Translations under genes and position numbers: made by a program
Assembly: GCF_020283565.1 (NCBI RefSeq)
Contig: NC_060059.1
Span: 13,833,501 to 13,897,500, forward strand
Origin: Trifolium pratense
Lineage: Eukaryota > Streptophyta > Magnoliopsida > Fabales > Fabaceae
Reading direction: 5' to 3'
DNA length: 64,000 nt
Part shown: one piece after another, positions 39,301 through 51,892 of the stretch
How positions within the stretch are numbered: the stretch's first letter is position 1
Layout of the letters: each line of letters opens with the position of its first letter
Notes under the pieces: model-generated
What the model was told of the DNA's origin: nothing
Database searches by the model: none
Seen by the model: the letters and a program-made list of their open reading frames with translations, nothing else

Positions 39301-42300
39301 TTGGTAGCTGGTAAGTGGCGACTAAAACTTTTTTTGGTTTTATAATTTATACACCTTTTCTTGTGGTTTACAATGGAGCTGAGGATCGAACCCAGGACCT
39401 CTAGCATACTACCCAAACCCCTCACCACTAGACCAAACCTGGTGGCTTATAATTTATACACTTTGTTTCAATTCTAACTCATTCTTTTCCTTTCTTAGCT
39501 ACAACAGCTAGGCCATTGCATGTTACCGGCCATTTTCGTAACCCAGTCTTACATTATGCTCCTGAATTCATTATTGATAATGAAGTATTAGATGGCATGT
39601 AAAAGAACTTGGAAAATCATTCTAAGATTGATCATCAACTTGAAAGTTTCAAAGAAAATGATGGATTGTTTGGTGGTGAATTAGCTACACTCGCACCATC
39701 AAGCCATAACACCAACACAATGGTGGGGATCTTATGGAGGTGCATATCCAAAATTGCAATGGTTTGCTATGTGAGTACTAAGTTTAACTTGTAGTCCATC
39801 CCGCTGCGAAAGGAATTGTAATGTCTTTGAAAGGGTAAGTAAGATTTCAAATTTATGAAATAAATTGCATTCAATTCTTTATAGACACGAGTATTTTGTT
39901 TTAATTCGGTTTTAATTTATTTAGGTCCACACTAAGAAAAGGAACCGTTGCAAAAAAGCCATGAATAATGTAGTCTATGTGATGACTAATTCAAAGTTGG
40001 CCAAAAAGAAGGAAGCTAGGATATCATCTTACAATTTTTATGAAGATATTCATTTTGAAGATGAAAGGCAAGACAATAGGAATGGTAATGATCTATGCAA
40101 GGTTGTTAAATTTGCGAGTTAACTCGTAAAATCGTACAATTTCACGAGTCTAGGTAGTAAGTTCGAGTCAACTCGTTTATAAACTCGAAATCTAGTAAAA
40201 TCGGCGTTGTGGCCAATTTGCTTTTTGGAATCACGAATTAACTCACTCAAACTCGTAAGAGCGAACCAAGTTTACCAAAGTTAAAACTTTAGCCCAACAC
40301 AATTTAAGCCCAACTAAACTCAATAAAAAATTTAAAACTGGCTTAGGGTCTAGGGGACATTAATTTCCACTCTTCCGAAAGGAAATGTTTCAAGTCCATA
40401 GTAATAAAATTCTCACTGTGTACACCGCTTATATATATAGCTAATCTTCCATTCTAATTTTTCAATCTTTCAATATTTTTGAAGTGGGACTCCACTAAAA
40501 TGCTATTATTCGTATGAGAGCTCATTATACTGACTTCCACTCAAAACAATTTTCTATTAACATAGTTCTTCCAATGTGGGATTCCTCTTTAAGTCCCACT
40601 CCAATTATTTATGTCCAACAAACCTAAATCTCCTTCTAAATTGGTATGGTGAACTTGAACATGTAAAGGGACCGTGCAATTACTTTTATGAGTTTTACTA
40701 TGCAATTAGAATATATCTTTTGTTAGTGATATTGATTGTAACATTATATATCATGTTCCATATATCCATCTTTTGTAGTTGAAATTTTGGCATACTTTTT
40801 ATTGTGTTGGATAATTTGGTATATTTTCACTTAATAATTAAGTTGAATTTTTGAATTATTAATGTATTTATGATATTATATAAATACATGTCATATATAT
40901 AATAATTATAACTTGAGGTAAACTCGTGCGAGTTTAAGAGTCGATTCCACCTAGGCAAAACGAGTTGACGCGAAAACTCAAGTCTGACAACCTTGATCGT
41001 AGTGTTGTTTTGGGGTATGAATTTATGGTTGCAAACTTATGAGTTTATTGTTATGAACTTGGTTTAATTTGTGATTTAGAAGTTATTTTCTTCATATATG
41101 ATAATATTTGTGCATGCGTATATATAGTAGGATTTTACGATACGTGCTATGATCCTCGAGTTACGATCTTTCAACCCCCTACCGATCTTGCATAGACTCT
41201 CGAGTTTTAAAACATTGGTCCTAGGTGTGAGTGGTATTGTTGAGCCACTTGTATTTGTCCTCCATGCTCCAAATGTCCAGCCCTAGACATTAGAGTCTTG
41301 GACGTGAGGGGTTGTGGTGAGATCTTACACCGAGCAAAGATATGGTGAAGATAGTCCTTGTGAGGCTCGGACATTCCTCGTCTCACTAACCGGTTTTTTA
41401 AAGTTGAGTTAAGTTCAACCCAAAAGTCAGCTTTATAAAGATGAAATAGATTCATCAGCAAGTTCAAGGTAATGTCTTTAATTTGATGTTAAAAGCAATT
41501 GACAGCTTCAAGGATAAAGGTATATCACATTGCTCTCTTGCTACATAACATTTTCTTTTCGTATAGAAATGAAGACTGAAAAAGCATAGGAAACTTTGAT
41601 TTCGCATTTGTCGATATGAAATATCAAAACTTACCTTATGAATTTTTAATATACGTGGAGCACTTAGCTTCCCTTGAGTGACGATCTGGACAGTAGAGCC
41701 TTCATAAGGATATAAATAGAAACTGCATCTGCAAATGTTATGATAAAAATATGTATATTAAAGTAAACAGTATATAACTGGCCCAAGAATAATAACCATA
41801 GAGATTTCTAGAATTATAAAATTGCAATTGTGGTCAGAAACTCAAACCAGTATTCTCCCACTGTTTTTAGGTGTAGAAAAGTTCGAAAATAAATTCATCA
41901 TTTTAGGAGAGCAAAAAATGCTTAAAGATGCTGTAAGAACTACATAAAACCAAGCGACCAATAGTGGACTAGTAGGAAGCACGCCAATACAATTCAATAA
42001 AATCACAAGTTGATTTCCATCATAACTGCTATGTTAAAGTACCGCCATATTTGTTGGGAGTTGTATAGAGAACAATCATTATATAACTATCAAGAGTCAA
42101 TCAGTTCTTACACGGAAGGCAAGGAAAGCAGGACCTTTAAAACATCAGAACATGCTGAAGATGTTGCTTTGAGACATAATATGAAAACAATAGATTGAGG
42201 GAATAACTAGATCATGCTATGATAAATTTTAATAAATGCAAATTACCAAGCACAAGCAATCTTTCACTCTTGCTACTATAAGCATGGGTAACATGCAACA

Positions 42301-45300
42301 ATTTAGAGAGAACAAAAATGGACAGGAAGACAAAAAATTACTTGGCATTTTCTCTAGGAGGTAATCGGTTATTCAATACACAGTCCAGACACCACCAGGG
42401 GATGTCTTTATCATCCTCAGTTCCATCTAAATCTGTAATCTTTTTCCTCCATGGACCTCCATGAGTTCCCTCGGTAATAATGGAAGGGGGGGAAGCAATT
42501 GAGAATTCAAAAGGAGGATAAACAATGGTATCAATCTCAGAACTTCCATCAACCTCAACTCTTGAATGTGAAAGACTTCTAGTACCAATATTATTTTCAG
42601 ACAATAACTCCCCATTAGCAGAAGCATGAGTTCCCATCCTTTGCTTTCGTTTCCTCAACCAATGAACCAAGAGTCCTTTCAGTGTTTCTCGAGCCAAGTT
42701 AATCTGTAGAATAAAAGGAAGAGTCATTAGCTGCTTCCATATTTCATTTATTTGTGTCTTTGTGCATGCATGCATGCATAAGCATTGATTTTGGTGTGTA
42801 CGAATTTTCATAACTCCGCCTCTTACGTAATGAAACTGTAGATGCATAGGATAGAGTACCTTGACAGAAATATGACATTTAAATAAATACCAAAAAAAGC
42901 AATAAATACTATCATATCAGTGATAATAGTATCATGGTAAGCATAATAAAATTGGAAGATCGTTAGTAACTTACAAAAAAAAATGGAAAATGAACACTGT
43001 AATTGTGTAAAGTGGGTATTATTTGTTACAGCCAATAATAACTAGTCTTATCAATGGCGGTAAGCTAAAAATCAGCAATATAAACACACCATCGCGGCGT
43101 ACAGCGCCGCTGTAGCGTGCATCCGTTCACAAATTGCCTAAGGCAGTTGTCCAAAAATCCTTCACACGCCATTCCAACATGGCAACCGTGTAACAACAAT
43201 GATAATAACGAGCAAAAGACTTCAAATCAGGGAAAATATCAATATGATTCAGAAATTCAAGAAAAGGGTATGCAAATTGCTTATGAAAATGTGTTCCCTT
43301 ACCTTGTCATCTTCAGGCTTTTCTACGATGTTAAGCTCTTGTGAATAAATCTCAGCAGAAAAGCACTGTGGGGTGTCCAAATGTACAGACAAACTTCCAA
43401 GTCTGGTATCCACTGTGAACCATGCAGGAACGCTAACCTGAAGTAATTGGGAAAGCAAATATAAATCAACCGGAACTAAAATAATACTCCGTCCGGTTTT
43501 GAATATAGGCAAAAAACAACTTTCTAGGTTCATTAATAAAGTATGTATCTGGACCAGGACCATAAAATGGTCCAAAGACATACTTTATTCAATGAACCTA
43601 GAAAGTTATTTTTTTGCTTATATTCAAAACTGTAGTAATATATTTAAAAAAGTGTAACAAAATAATTGATGACGACAAATACATGCAATCATACCATCTC
43701 AAATAGCTCTTCCTTTTTCTCGTCAAATGGTACCTGTGTAGTCCCATTGTAAAACATGAGCTATTTTGAACTAACAAATGAGCCCTGTCATCTATAGTTG
43801 AACTTTGAAAATAATAATCGGTACTAAATGAAAGTATAACTTATTCTAACCTTTCCATAATCTTCAATTGCAACACCTTTCGTGATTTCCCATAACTTCA
43901 CCGAACCAGAAGTATCCTGTAAAGGAGTCATTTATCAGCTTAGAAGATAACCATACAACAGAACACATGACAATATTAACATACTTGGCATACTAACACA
44001 AACACAAAGCACCGCGATTACCTTAGTTAGCACATGCCTCTTATTATTTAAAACTTCATGCTGTACTATTGCAGGGATGCCAGGAATAGTCAAGATAGGC
44101 TGTTTATATTCAGGAACCTATTTATATTTGAATGGCAACAGGAAGAAAAATTATTAGTGGCCCTGCCCCAGAACAGAAAGAATCTGTTGAAAATATAAAG
44201 ATCAGGGAGAGACGGTGTAAATATTGTGAAAATAATCATCTGGCATTCCCTGTAATAAAGGAATTAAATCAGGGAGATTTATTTGAATTATTATCAAATT
44301 TAGATATCTTACAGAGTTAAGATTATTAGGATTTGATTTAATTTCCTTTTTTCTGTTCCTATTGTATCTGTTCTACAACAAACCAAATCAAAAGAACATT
44401 TATCTTTGAATAGAAACTTGTTTCAAAAAGAGATCCCATCATATCCCCAAAAGGGAAGCCCTAAAGAGAGACAAGTAAACAATTATTTTTCACATTTACA
44501 TTTACATGTGCATATGCAACCAGCATTATGTATTCCCAGAGCAATACAACATTTGGTAGATAAAATAGTAAAATTAATGTTCCCAAGAAATAAGTTAAAT
44601 ATAACATACAGGGGTAGATCCTTCTAGAGACACCCTTGCTCTTGAAAATGACAAATTTCCAGCTAAAAAATAATTGCCTCTTTCGAAAATCTTTTGAGGG
44701 TTGCATACTTCAGCAGGCCATCTGTGAACTGATGAGTCTGTTGATGCCACCCATATGCTATCATCATGCAAAGCCAATTGAAGGATTGGTTGTTCCCCTG
44801 TGCTAAGCAAAACACTCTCTCTAGTATGCAAATCTGTCAAGTATAACTGGGAAAATCAAATAATAGGTCAGAAGAAGACCTCACAAGTTAAACAGAATAA
44901 GAAGTCACAGAAAATTCAAATTACAATAATAAAAACATCCAGTTTATTTTTAAGGAAAAATTGCACTCACAGAAGAGTCTCTACCACCACTATAAACATG
45001 ACTAAACGTTGAATTGCTAGCAAGAGCCCAAACAGAATCTGTATGAACAGCATAAGAATGCACACATCTTTGCTGACCGAGATCCCAAAGCCTACAAGGA
45101 AAGATGTGACAATTGTCAAGCATATAGCAAACAACATAAATTACTATAACAACATACACACACACACACACACCACCTTATCGTAAAAAAAAAATACACC
45201 ACCTTAACATAGAGTCTGAAGATCCTGATAAACATAACCTACAATGATAAATTTTAGAAATATCTCAGCAGCAGTAGGAAGAAAAATATTTCTTAATTCA

Positions 45301-48300
45301 ACCTAACATAACTTATGCAATGAAAATATGTATATGCAATGGCAAAGAAAACCAGATAGCATTCCATTCAGTATACCATGGCCAATCAAAAAGCAACCAA
45401 TTGGAACATTGCCACTGAAAATATTAAACGTTAGTAATCATTATTTTCATCCTCTAAGTCTAAAGATACAAGCATCATGTGTTTCAATCATCACAATATT
45501 TTGTCATCATTTTAGTTCCTCAATAATGCCATAATTTTGGTCCTTTGGTTACCATAATTTAACTGTCTCATTGGCAAATAACATGGCAAGCAGATAACAG
45601 ACTAGCCTTCAAATAGAAGGTTACAGAAGGACCAAAATGATTACACTTTCAATTATTGACTAAATTGACAAAAAAATAATATTGAGTACTAAAATGGTGA
45701 TGCTTTTATTGTATCTTTGGATGATGAAAATAGGGATTTATACTGCATGCTATTTATGTTGTAGCTATTTATATTTTGTGGCAATAAATAGAAATACCAA
45801 AGCAAAAAGACAAAAGAAGAAAGAGATAGAGGGAAGTTCATAAGTTCCTGACTCCAACGTTTGTAAATGGTAACTTGTCCAAAGTAGAAGAAATATGGTA
45901 TTTCTGGGTAGGGGCCAAAGGAGACTTAAAGAACTATATGTAAAGTTTGTAAACTAAAAATGTAAGACAACTGAACAAACCTGCCGGTAGAATCCAGAAT
46001 CAAAGCCCTAATGTTATCTGTATGCCCTTTTAGCTTCATAGTCTTTGATCCAGATCTTGGATCCCAAACACGTACAACCTAGATAAATGAAAAAATTAAA
46101 AGCAAAAATAAACCATGCAATATAATCAATAAAAACTAAATGCCCCTTAAAACTCAAACAGTAATAACAGAAGCCAGAAACCGTTAGAACATAAACACGA
46201 ATATGGATGTCATATAGTACCTTTTCTGTACCACCGGAGACAAGAAGTGTTCCACCTTCATTCATTGCCAATGCATAAACAGATTCCTTATGGCCTTTGG
46301 CAGCAACCGGAATGTATCCTTCAGTTTGGGCTTGCATGGATATACTGTTGCTAGAGCCGATGGTACGTAAGCTTGTCATTGGCAAAGAGTTTCCAGAACT
46401 ATTGACACCATTTGAAGCATCATCATCCATAGCATCATTGCACTTTGAAGCTGAAGCAAGTGCAGCTTCAATATCCCAGATAAAAACCTCCCCGCCAAGG
46501 CCACCCGAGGCAACAATATTGCTCTATTAATTCACGACACTATTAAAGGATCAGAAAATGGATTTGATAAGATTCAAACTTTAAATCGAATCAAACAATC
46601 TATCAGAATCAATGATGAACACGGGAAATATGAAAATGAAATTTTTCTTGATGAACTTAAAAAGAAGCATGGGAAGTTCCAATAACATTACATTTTTTTC
46701 AGCTGCTGCAAGACAAGTGACATAATCTGAGTGTTGGCAGAGTGTCCTGGTACATGTTCCCGTAGACAATGCATTCCATGTCTGGCACAAACATACAGCA
46801 GCCAAAAAGGAATAACAATCATATCAGTACTGCTTTCACAGTAGAACAGGGATTGATTACGACAAAATACCATTAACAATCAACAAACCTTAAGGGTTGT
46901 ATCTGAAGAACAAGAAACAAGTGTACTATCACCCACAAGTACTGCATCATTTACCTGTTTAAAAAAACACTTCAGTATATTTAACAGTACCTTAAGCTGT
47001 TATTCATTTCATGTATCATAAATTATGATGTTTAGTTGGTAGAGAAGGCTCGGTATTACAATTCCCAATTAATGCTGCATGTAAATTCATGGGTCTTGGA
47101 ATTAAAAGAAAAATATATAAGTTGAACGATTGATTGGCTAGATCTTAATAAACGTAACTACTAACTGGAATTACTAGTAAAATAAAATTAGATCCAAGAA
47201 AAGGGAATTATTCAAGGGAAAAGAAGTATCAAGCTTTCAAGGCACGAAATGAAACATAATGCAACAGTCAAGAGAAGTACAAGAATTTAATGACTATTGA
47301 AGTTGTTTCTTTCAGAAATCAGTGTTAAAACAAGTCTCAGTCATGGTTTTATATTTCCATTACAACAGAAACTGATGGGAATATGGCTACAGTACTGACC
47401 TGTTATAACCCCCAAAAAATAAGACATAATAAACAAATAAAAATGTACTCTACAAAATAAATTGTTGACAAGAGGAAAACAAAATTGCATTAGTGAGTGT
47501 GTTTGAACTTTGAATTACACACTTGAGGAAACTATATATTATATACAAAGAGTCATATAAATAATATAAGACTTGAATAATTTAGAATGACTTACTTGCA
47601 TCCATCAAAATATATATAGAAGTGAGAATCCCTCAAAATAAGAAAAAGTGGGAAACTATATCAATATATCAATTCTAATAAATATAGATATAATCTTATT
47701 ATCTTAATTATGACTATAATCAACACTCTCCCTCAAGTTGTAGCGTATATATCATATGCGTCCAATTTGTTACATATAAAATCGATCAGAGGTCACCGTA
47801 GGGATTTGATGAAGATATCAACCAACTAATTATTGGAGCTCACTGAAGAGGTTCTAATAATGTCTGAAAGGATTTTCTCTCTGATAAAGTGACAATCAAC
47901 TTCTATGTGTTTAGTCCTCTCATGAAAGATAAGGGTTTGAACAAAGATATCATGCTGATTGATTATCACACTGTTATAAGGCTTCAATAGTCCTCCCTTT
48001 ACAAGTCTGTTTAGTAGGGTTGAGTTAGGCCTTAAGCCTAAATTATGGCGTCAAAGCTTATCCTGTATCTATTAATGAGACAAGATCTTTGTTATTCCAC
48101 CCATATTTTTCTATGCCCATATGTCCAATCTTGGACGCGTGGGGGTGTTGAGATCCTTGTTATTCCACCCACATTATCTTATGCTTCGTCTGTCCAATCT
48201 TGAGCGCGGGGGATATGTTGAGAGTTCCATACACGGTAGAGGTGGCATAGGTAGTGCTTGCAAGCTTCAATAGACCTCATCGTACAAGTCAGTTTATGGG

Positions 48301-50010
48301 GTTGAGTCATGCCCTAAACCCAAATTCTAAGAACTCCCAACATATATAAATAAAATTTAATATCAACTGAACTTATAACAACTACAGACTACCTTTGCCA
48401 ATAAAAGACAATAAATAGGAAAATGATATTCATTTCAATCGCATTTCACACATAAGGCCCATCTAATGTATTCTAGGCTCCCAAGAATGATATATAATTT
48501 GCACATAGCATAGCGAATAGCTTTCCCGTGCTGCATCATATGCACCTTCTCATTTGACCATCAAATATGGTGTTTAAGCCATAAAATTACTACATAATTA
48601 ACATGAATTTCACTTACCTATCTATCTTAGGAAAGTTTTGGAGACTATATGGGGCAAGTAGTGTAGCTAAAGCATCATCACTAACCCTAGAAAATAATCA
48701 TATTCTTAATAAACCATAGGTCACCAGACAATTGTAGTGTGTTAAATTTTGATTAGAGAGATAAGTATTACCCAATCCGAGTGAGATTCAAAGGTCGCAG
48801 AGCATGTCGCTGCATCCACAGCTAGACCCCATCTTTTTAGTTTGCCATCACGGCTTCCGGTGAAAAGATAATCAGATTCATCAGATGCTGCAGACTTAAG
48901 TACAGCCAAGCAATTTATGCCGGCACAATGCTGCAGAAACAAGGAAGAAGAAAAAAACTTTTGAGTGAATATAGATGATAAACTAAGAAAAATTTCAATG
49001 AAAAGATAATCAGATTCATCTGATGCTGCAGACTTAAGTACAGCCAAGCAATTTATGCCTGCACAATGCTGCAGAAAGAAGGAAGAAAAAAAAACTTTTG
49101 AGTGAATATAGATGATAAACTAAGAAAAATTTCAATTTTCAAGTTTTCAGCTAAAACCAGCAAAGTTGGTCCTGAAGTAGCATTCTATTACATGTACTTC
49201 TAGAAGCAAAATGCCAAGTACCAACTCAAAAGGTAACAGGTACCAAAGTGTATAGTAAAAAAACTATTGATGAAGTTTTGATTGTTTATAAGGTTAAATA
49301 GTGATAATTATTAACAATAAGGAGGAAAGTAGTCCCCGTGAGCATGGCACAGTTGGTCCACATTGCAATATGCAGAGCCCCGGGATTTGAAACCGGGATT
49401 CCCCACTTATTCACCTTCGGGGCTGAAATTTTGGTCACTAGGCTACTTGGCCAAAAAAAAAAAGGAAAGTAAATATGCCATTGAATGATCTAATATAATA
49501 TTGAAAAAAAGAAGAGAGAACAATATGAATATTGAATACAACTTTATTAACTATATCAACGACACAATCAGCAAGATTAAAAGAAGTGTTTTTCTTATTG
49601 TATAAAAAAGTTATTATTAATTTTTGAGATTTTTATGTAAAGTATATGCTAATTTGTGTTTGTTCAAAATTATAAAGGTAGTTTATTTAACATTTTCTCT
49701 CAGCTATCACGCTGATAATATCAGTATATTTCTCGGAAGAAGCTACTCAATGGTTTTTCATTATACTCACATTACTGTTTTATCTCATCGAGTTCACAAG
49801 TTTGAGGCAAATGTCAAAGGAAAGGCCCATGGGGGCAAAGAAGCAGGTTATAACAAACATGAAACTTGGCCATTTTTCTGGAATAGATAAAATAAATAAA
49901 TAATGAGTTACCTTTGTGTCATCAGAATCATTCAACACGTATGTCAATCTCTTCTCCTTACGCGGGCGAGTAAAATTATTTGGATTCCCTACACTACCCG
50001 CGTGGTGCAT
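36326..50010 (-). CDS. WDR48: WDR48/UAF1-like WD40 protein (Arabidopsis At3g05090 homologue), 17 coding exons, 762 aa
   Basis: In animals WDR48/UAF1 activates USP1/12/46 deubiquitinases; a matching plant role is inference. Exons: 50010-49912, 48930-48772, 46954-46889, 46781-46692, 46523-46221, 46078-45981, 45238-45203, 45091-44971, 44846-44610, 44117-44022, 43916-43851, 43733-43695, 43437-43303, 42703-42342, 41728-41635, 37128-36940, 36424-36326. Lengths sum to 763 codons; the Arabidopsis protein is about 753 aa. The N-terminus [14 protein letters not shown] precedes WD40 repeats ([58 protein letters not shown]). The C-terminal DUF3337-type region includes [25 protein letters not shown] and [12 protein letters not shown]. 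The intron after exon 16 has a GC donor (36939-36938). Exon 2 has a tandem partial duplicate upstream. A leader exon ending at 51599 (GT donor) is likely. Confidence 0.94.
37915..38585 (+). mobile_element. Internally deleted Ty3/gypsy remnant in WDR48-like intron 15
   Basis: An LTR fragment (about 37915-38030) is followed by a PBS-like cggtattagaagc. A chromodomain-region remnant at about 38202-38290 encodes [17 protein letters not shown] and, after a frameshift, LEDKDV-stop. A purine tract (38291-38302) and an LTR starting TGTTATAGG (38303-38585) follow. The two LTR copies share caatttgttagaattc, gagacttg.attttatc and agaatccat. Most of gag-pol is gone. Confidence 0.6.
39060..40097 (+). pseudogene. 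hAT transposase remnant (DUF659/C-terminal region)
   Basis: In order and in shifting frames: [18 protein letters not shown] (39090s), [37 protein letters not shown] (39724s, followed by an in-frame TGA), and [22 protein letters not shown] (about 39936). These are landmarks of plant hAT transposases with a DUF659 domain. Stops, frameshifts and inserted SINE and TIR elements show it is dead. It lies opposite to the host gene. Confidence 0.8.
39355..39446 (-). mobile_element. 92-bp SINE with 15-bp target duplication
   Basis: On the minus strand: box A-like tggtctagtggtgagggg and box B gggttcgatcctcagctcc. Flanked by exact copies of ttataatttatacac (39340-39354 and 39447-39461). It is inserted in the dead hAT gene. 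Confidence 0.85.
40098..40995. mobile_element. Non-autonomous TIR element, hAT-like ends
   Basis: Ends caaggttgttaaatttgcgagtt and (reverse complement of the right end) caaggttgtcagacttgagttt. The interior has many ACTCGT/ACGAGT motifs near both ends. The family resembles the 62263 element, which shares caaggttgt. Flanking 8-mers are not identical, so the duplication is unclear. Confidence 0.65.
41200..41460 (-). repeat. TRIM/LTR-like legume repeat
   Basis: On the minus strand it contains gaacttaactcaac, gggctggacatttggagc and cccctcacgtccaagac. It is related to the 4.55- and 48.1-kb repeats. Confidence 0.45.
43487..43638. mobile_element. Stowaway-like MITE in WDR48-like intron 12
   Basis: Left ctccgtccggttttgaatat and the reverse complement of the right end (tactacagttttgaatat) pair. 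The interior is palindromic (aactttctaggttcatt, then aatgaacctagaaagtt). TA is at the ends. Length is about 150 bp. Confidence 0.7.
47500..47725 (-). mobile_element. Copia LTR fragment in WDR48-like intron 2
   Basis: On the minus strand the LTR starts TGTTGATTATAG at 47725, just after a tgagggagag polypurine tract, and runs to about 47500. The second LTR was not found. Confidence 0.5.
47726..47945 (-). pseudogene. Copia pol RNase H C-terminal remnant
   Basis: On the minus strand the sequence encodes [19 protein letters not shown], then LVDIFIKSL and [13 protein letters not shown], the end of copia RNase H. It has in-frame stops. Together with the adjacent LTR it forms the 3' end of an element. 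Confidence 0.75.
48000..48350 (+). repeat. Degenerate TRIM/LTR-like repeat
   Basis: It holds ggttgagttaggcc, gtccaatcttggacgcg and a near duplicate gtccaatcttgagcgcg, and ggttgagtcatgcc. It is related to the repeats near 4.55 and 41.2 kb. Confidence 0.4.
48862..49137 (-). repeat. 138-bp tandem duplication spanning the start of WDR48-like exon 2
   Basis: Copies 48862-48999 and 49000-49137 differ at only a handful of positions. Each contains the intron end, the CAG acceptor and the first ~23 codons of exon 2 ([23 protein letters not shown]). The downstream copy continues into the full exon. The upstream copy would read, stop-free, through the intervening intron sequence. Confidence 0.95.
49332..49462 (+). 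mobile_element. tRNA-derived SINE
   Basis: Box A-like gagcatggcacagttggtcc and box B-like gggatttgaaaccgggatt, with an A-tail at 49453-49462. The 9-bp sequence aggaaagta flanks both sides (49323-49331, 49463-49471). Confidence 0.7.
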
Positions 50011-50993
50011 TGCCGAAACTGTGGCAGAGAATAAATAATAAATCACATAGCACATATATCCAGGAGTAAATTAAAGATAATGAAAAAGGTGGCATAGTGG
50101 CATACTATACTAAACTTTTTGCTTCAACCACACGAGCCACCCCACATAACATAAAGTATACAATTTGTATTTGAAAATGGTTGGCATGATACATTGCGGA
50201 TGTAGTAACCTTAACGGAATAATTTACTGCAGTGTGCATAGACATTTGACTTTTATACTCCACAATCAACCCTAAAACTTCTGAAAATCCATACCCTGAA
50301 TTTTCAAAATATGTTCCACATAAACTTGTCAAACTAAACCCACTAACAAGATATCAAACACCAGAAGCAACGCTACATTTCTCTGCCAATCTAGTTGCTT
50401 ATGCTTCTAGAACAACTGTAATAGCTTTCTGTACAAAGGAGCTCTCAAGTCTCCAAGGCACTGTCAACTTCCGAAAAGATGATAAATGAAGTGATTTTAC
50501 CCAATTACCCATCTTAACTATTGGTGTACTTCAATTGTCATAAATGTAAAGTGGAGAATAATAAATTGAAATTGAGGGTACAATTGGAAAAATAGCAATT
50601 AATGTTGTATTGGAAACTTAAAATGACAATTTTTTTTTACAAGTTTTTCTCACAAATATGACAATTATTATAATGGAACAGAAGGAGTACCAAAAAGCCC
50701 CTCAAAAGACAAGATTGATCTCAGTATAACCAATAACTTCAATTAAATGCAAGAAACATAAACAATGCAATGCAACCTCATGCAAGGCCGTGACATTATG
50801 TAAATGACACACAGAGAAAAAAAGCCAAATCAGAATTTGTGAATTGAGGCTTAAATCACATCATCAGAGATTTTTTCCCAATCCATGTCCAGATATGTTC
50901 CCCAAATAATTTCCATCAGCCGGTAACTGTTCAATTTCTGGACAAATAAAATCTGTCATTGTTGCCATTAATTAAAAGTACGAGTCATCTACT

Positions 50994-51056
50994 TGATGTC
51001 AGAACTGACCCCCGAACCAGATTAAACCGGTGGTGAAAGCCAAAAAAAAAAAAAAA
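50994..51056 (+). mobile_element. 5'-truncated SINE or retroinsertion with ~20-bp target duplication
   Basis: A 63-bp body ending in a 15-base A run lies between copies of aaaagta(c/t)gagtcatctact. This is a typical product of LINE-mediated retrotransposition. It lies in the predicted leader intron of the WDR48-like gene. Confidence 0.7.
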
Positions 51057-51598
51057 AGTATGAGTCATCTACTAACAGTGTGCCTAACACTACTTGCCCC
51101 TTAACTAACCTACTCGACATTTTCCTGGAGGAAAGGTAAATGTAAATACATTTGTAAGTGCTCTTTTAAGCCCTAAGGTCTTTTCTGTCTTGGACCGGGG
51201 CACCATCCCCGTAAACCTAAATTTGCCTTATCAACAAAATAAAAAAACACTACTAGGCATTTGGATTCTATCAATTACACTTAAATTGCATTTGCATCAA
51301 ACCAAAGCTCCAACTCATTCACCACTGAAAACTCATATTTAATATAGAATTCGCAGAAACCTTAATGTGGATTCAAACAAACTCAAACGCATAATTACAA
51401 AAACCAGCCAAAGCAGTAGAATTTCCAAAATCATTCCGAATATATACAAAAAATAACAATTATAATAATAATGATTAATGATGTACCGTTACGAAAATTG
51501 ATAACCTAATCATAAGAAGCGTTTGTGATGAAATGATTACATTTAATGCTAACAGATAATGGAAACAGAAAATTTGAAATTAAAATGAAGTACGAACC

Positions 51599-51880
51599 TC
51601 GATGAGTGATGAATGTGTGTTTTTGAGCTGGTTCGATTTTGTTGAAGATTTAAGTTTGTTGTGAGAGAGAGAAGAAGAAGAAGAAGAAGAGAGTGAAAAT
51701 GGATGCAACTGATTGATTTGTTGTTTGTTGGTAATTTTCAATGGAGCGAGGATAAGATTGTCTTTCCATAATTCACAGGTGTGTTTGCTGATTTTACTGC
51801 TTAAGTGCTTGATTCTCGATTTACCACATGTCACTCTCTTCTTTATTACTCGCACCACAATTTCATTCAGGATCAACGTT
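51599..51880 (-). promoter_or_regulatory. Probable non-coding leader exon of the WDR48-like gene
   Basis: On the minus strand a CT-rich leader (with a (TTC)n run at about 51669-51690) ends CATCGAG followed by GTTCGTAC at 51598. The matching acceptor CCACAG lies at about 50021, eight bases before the ATG. This implies a 1.58-kb leader intron. Confidence 0.5.
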
Positions 51881-51892
51881 GGGATTTTTTTT

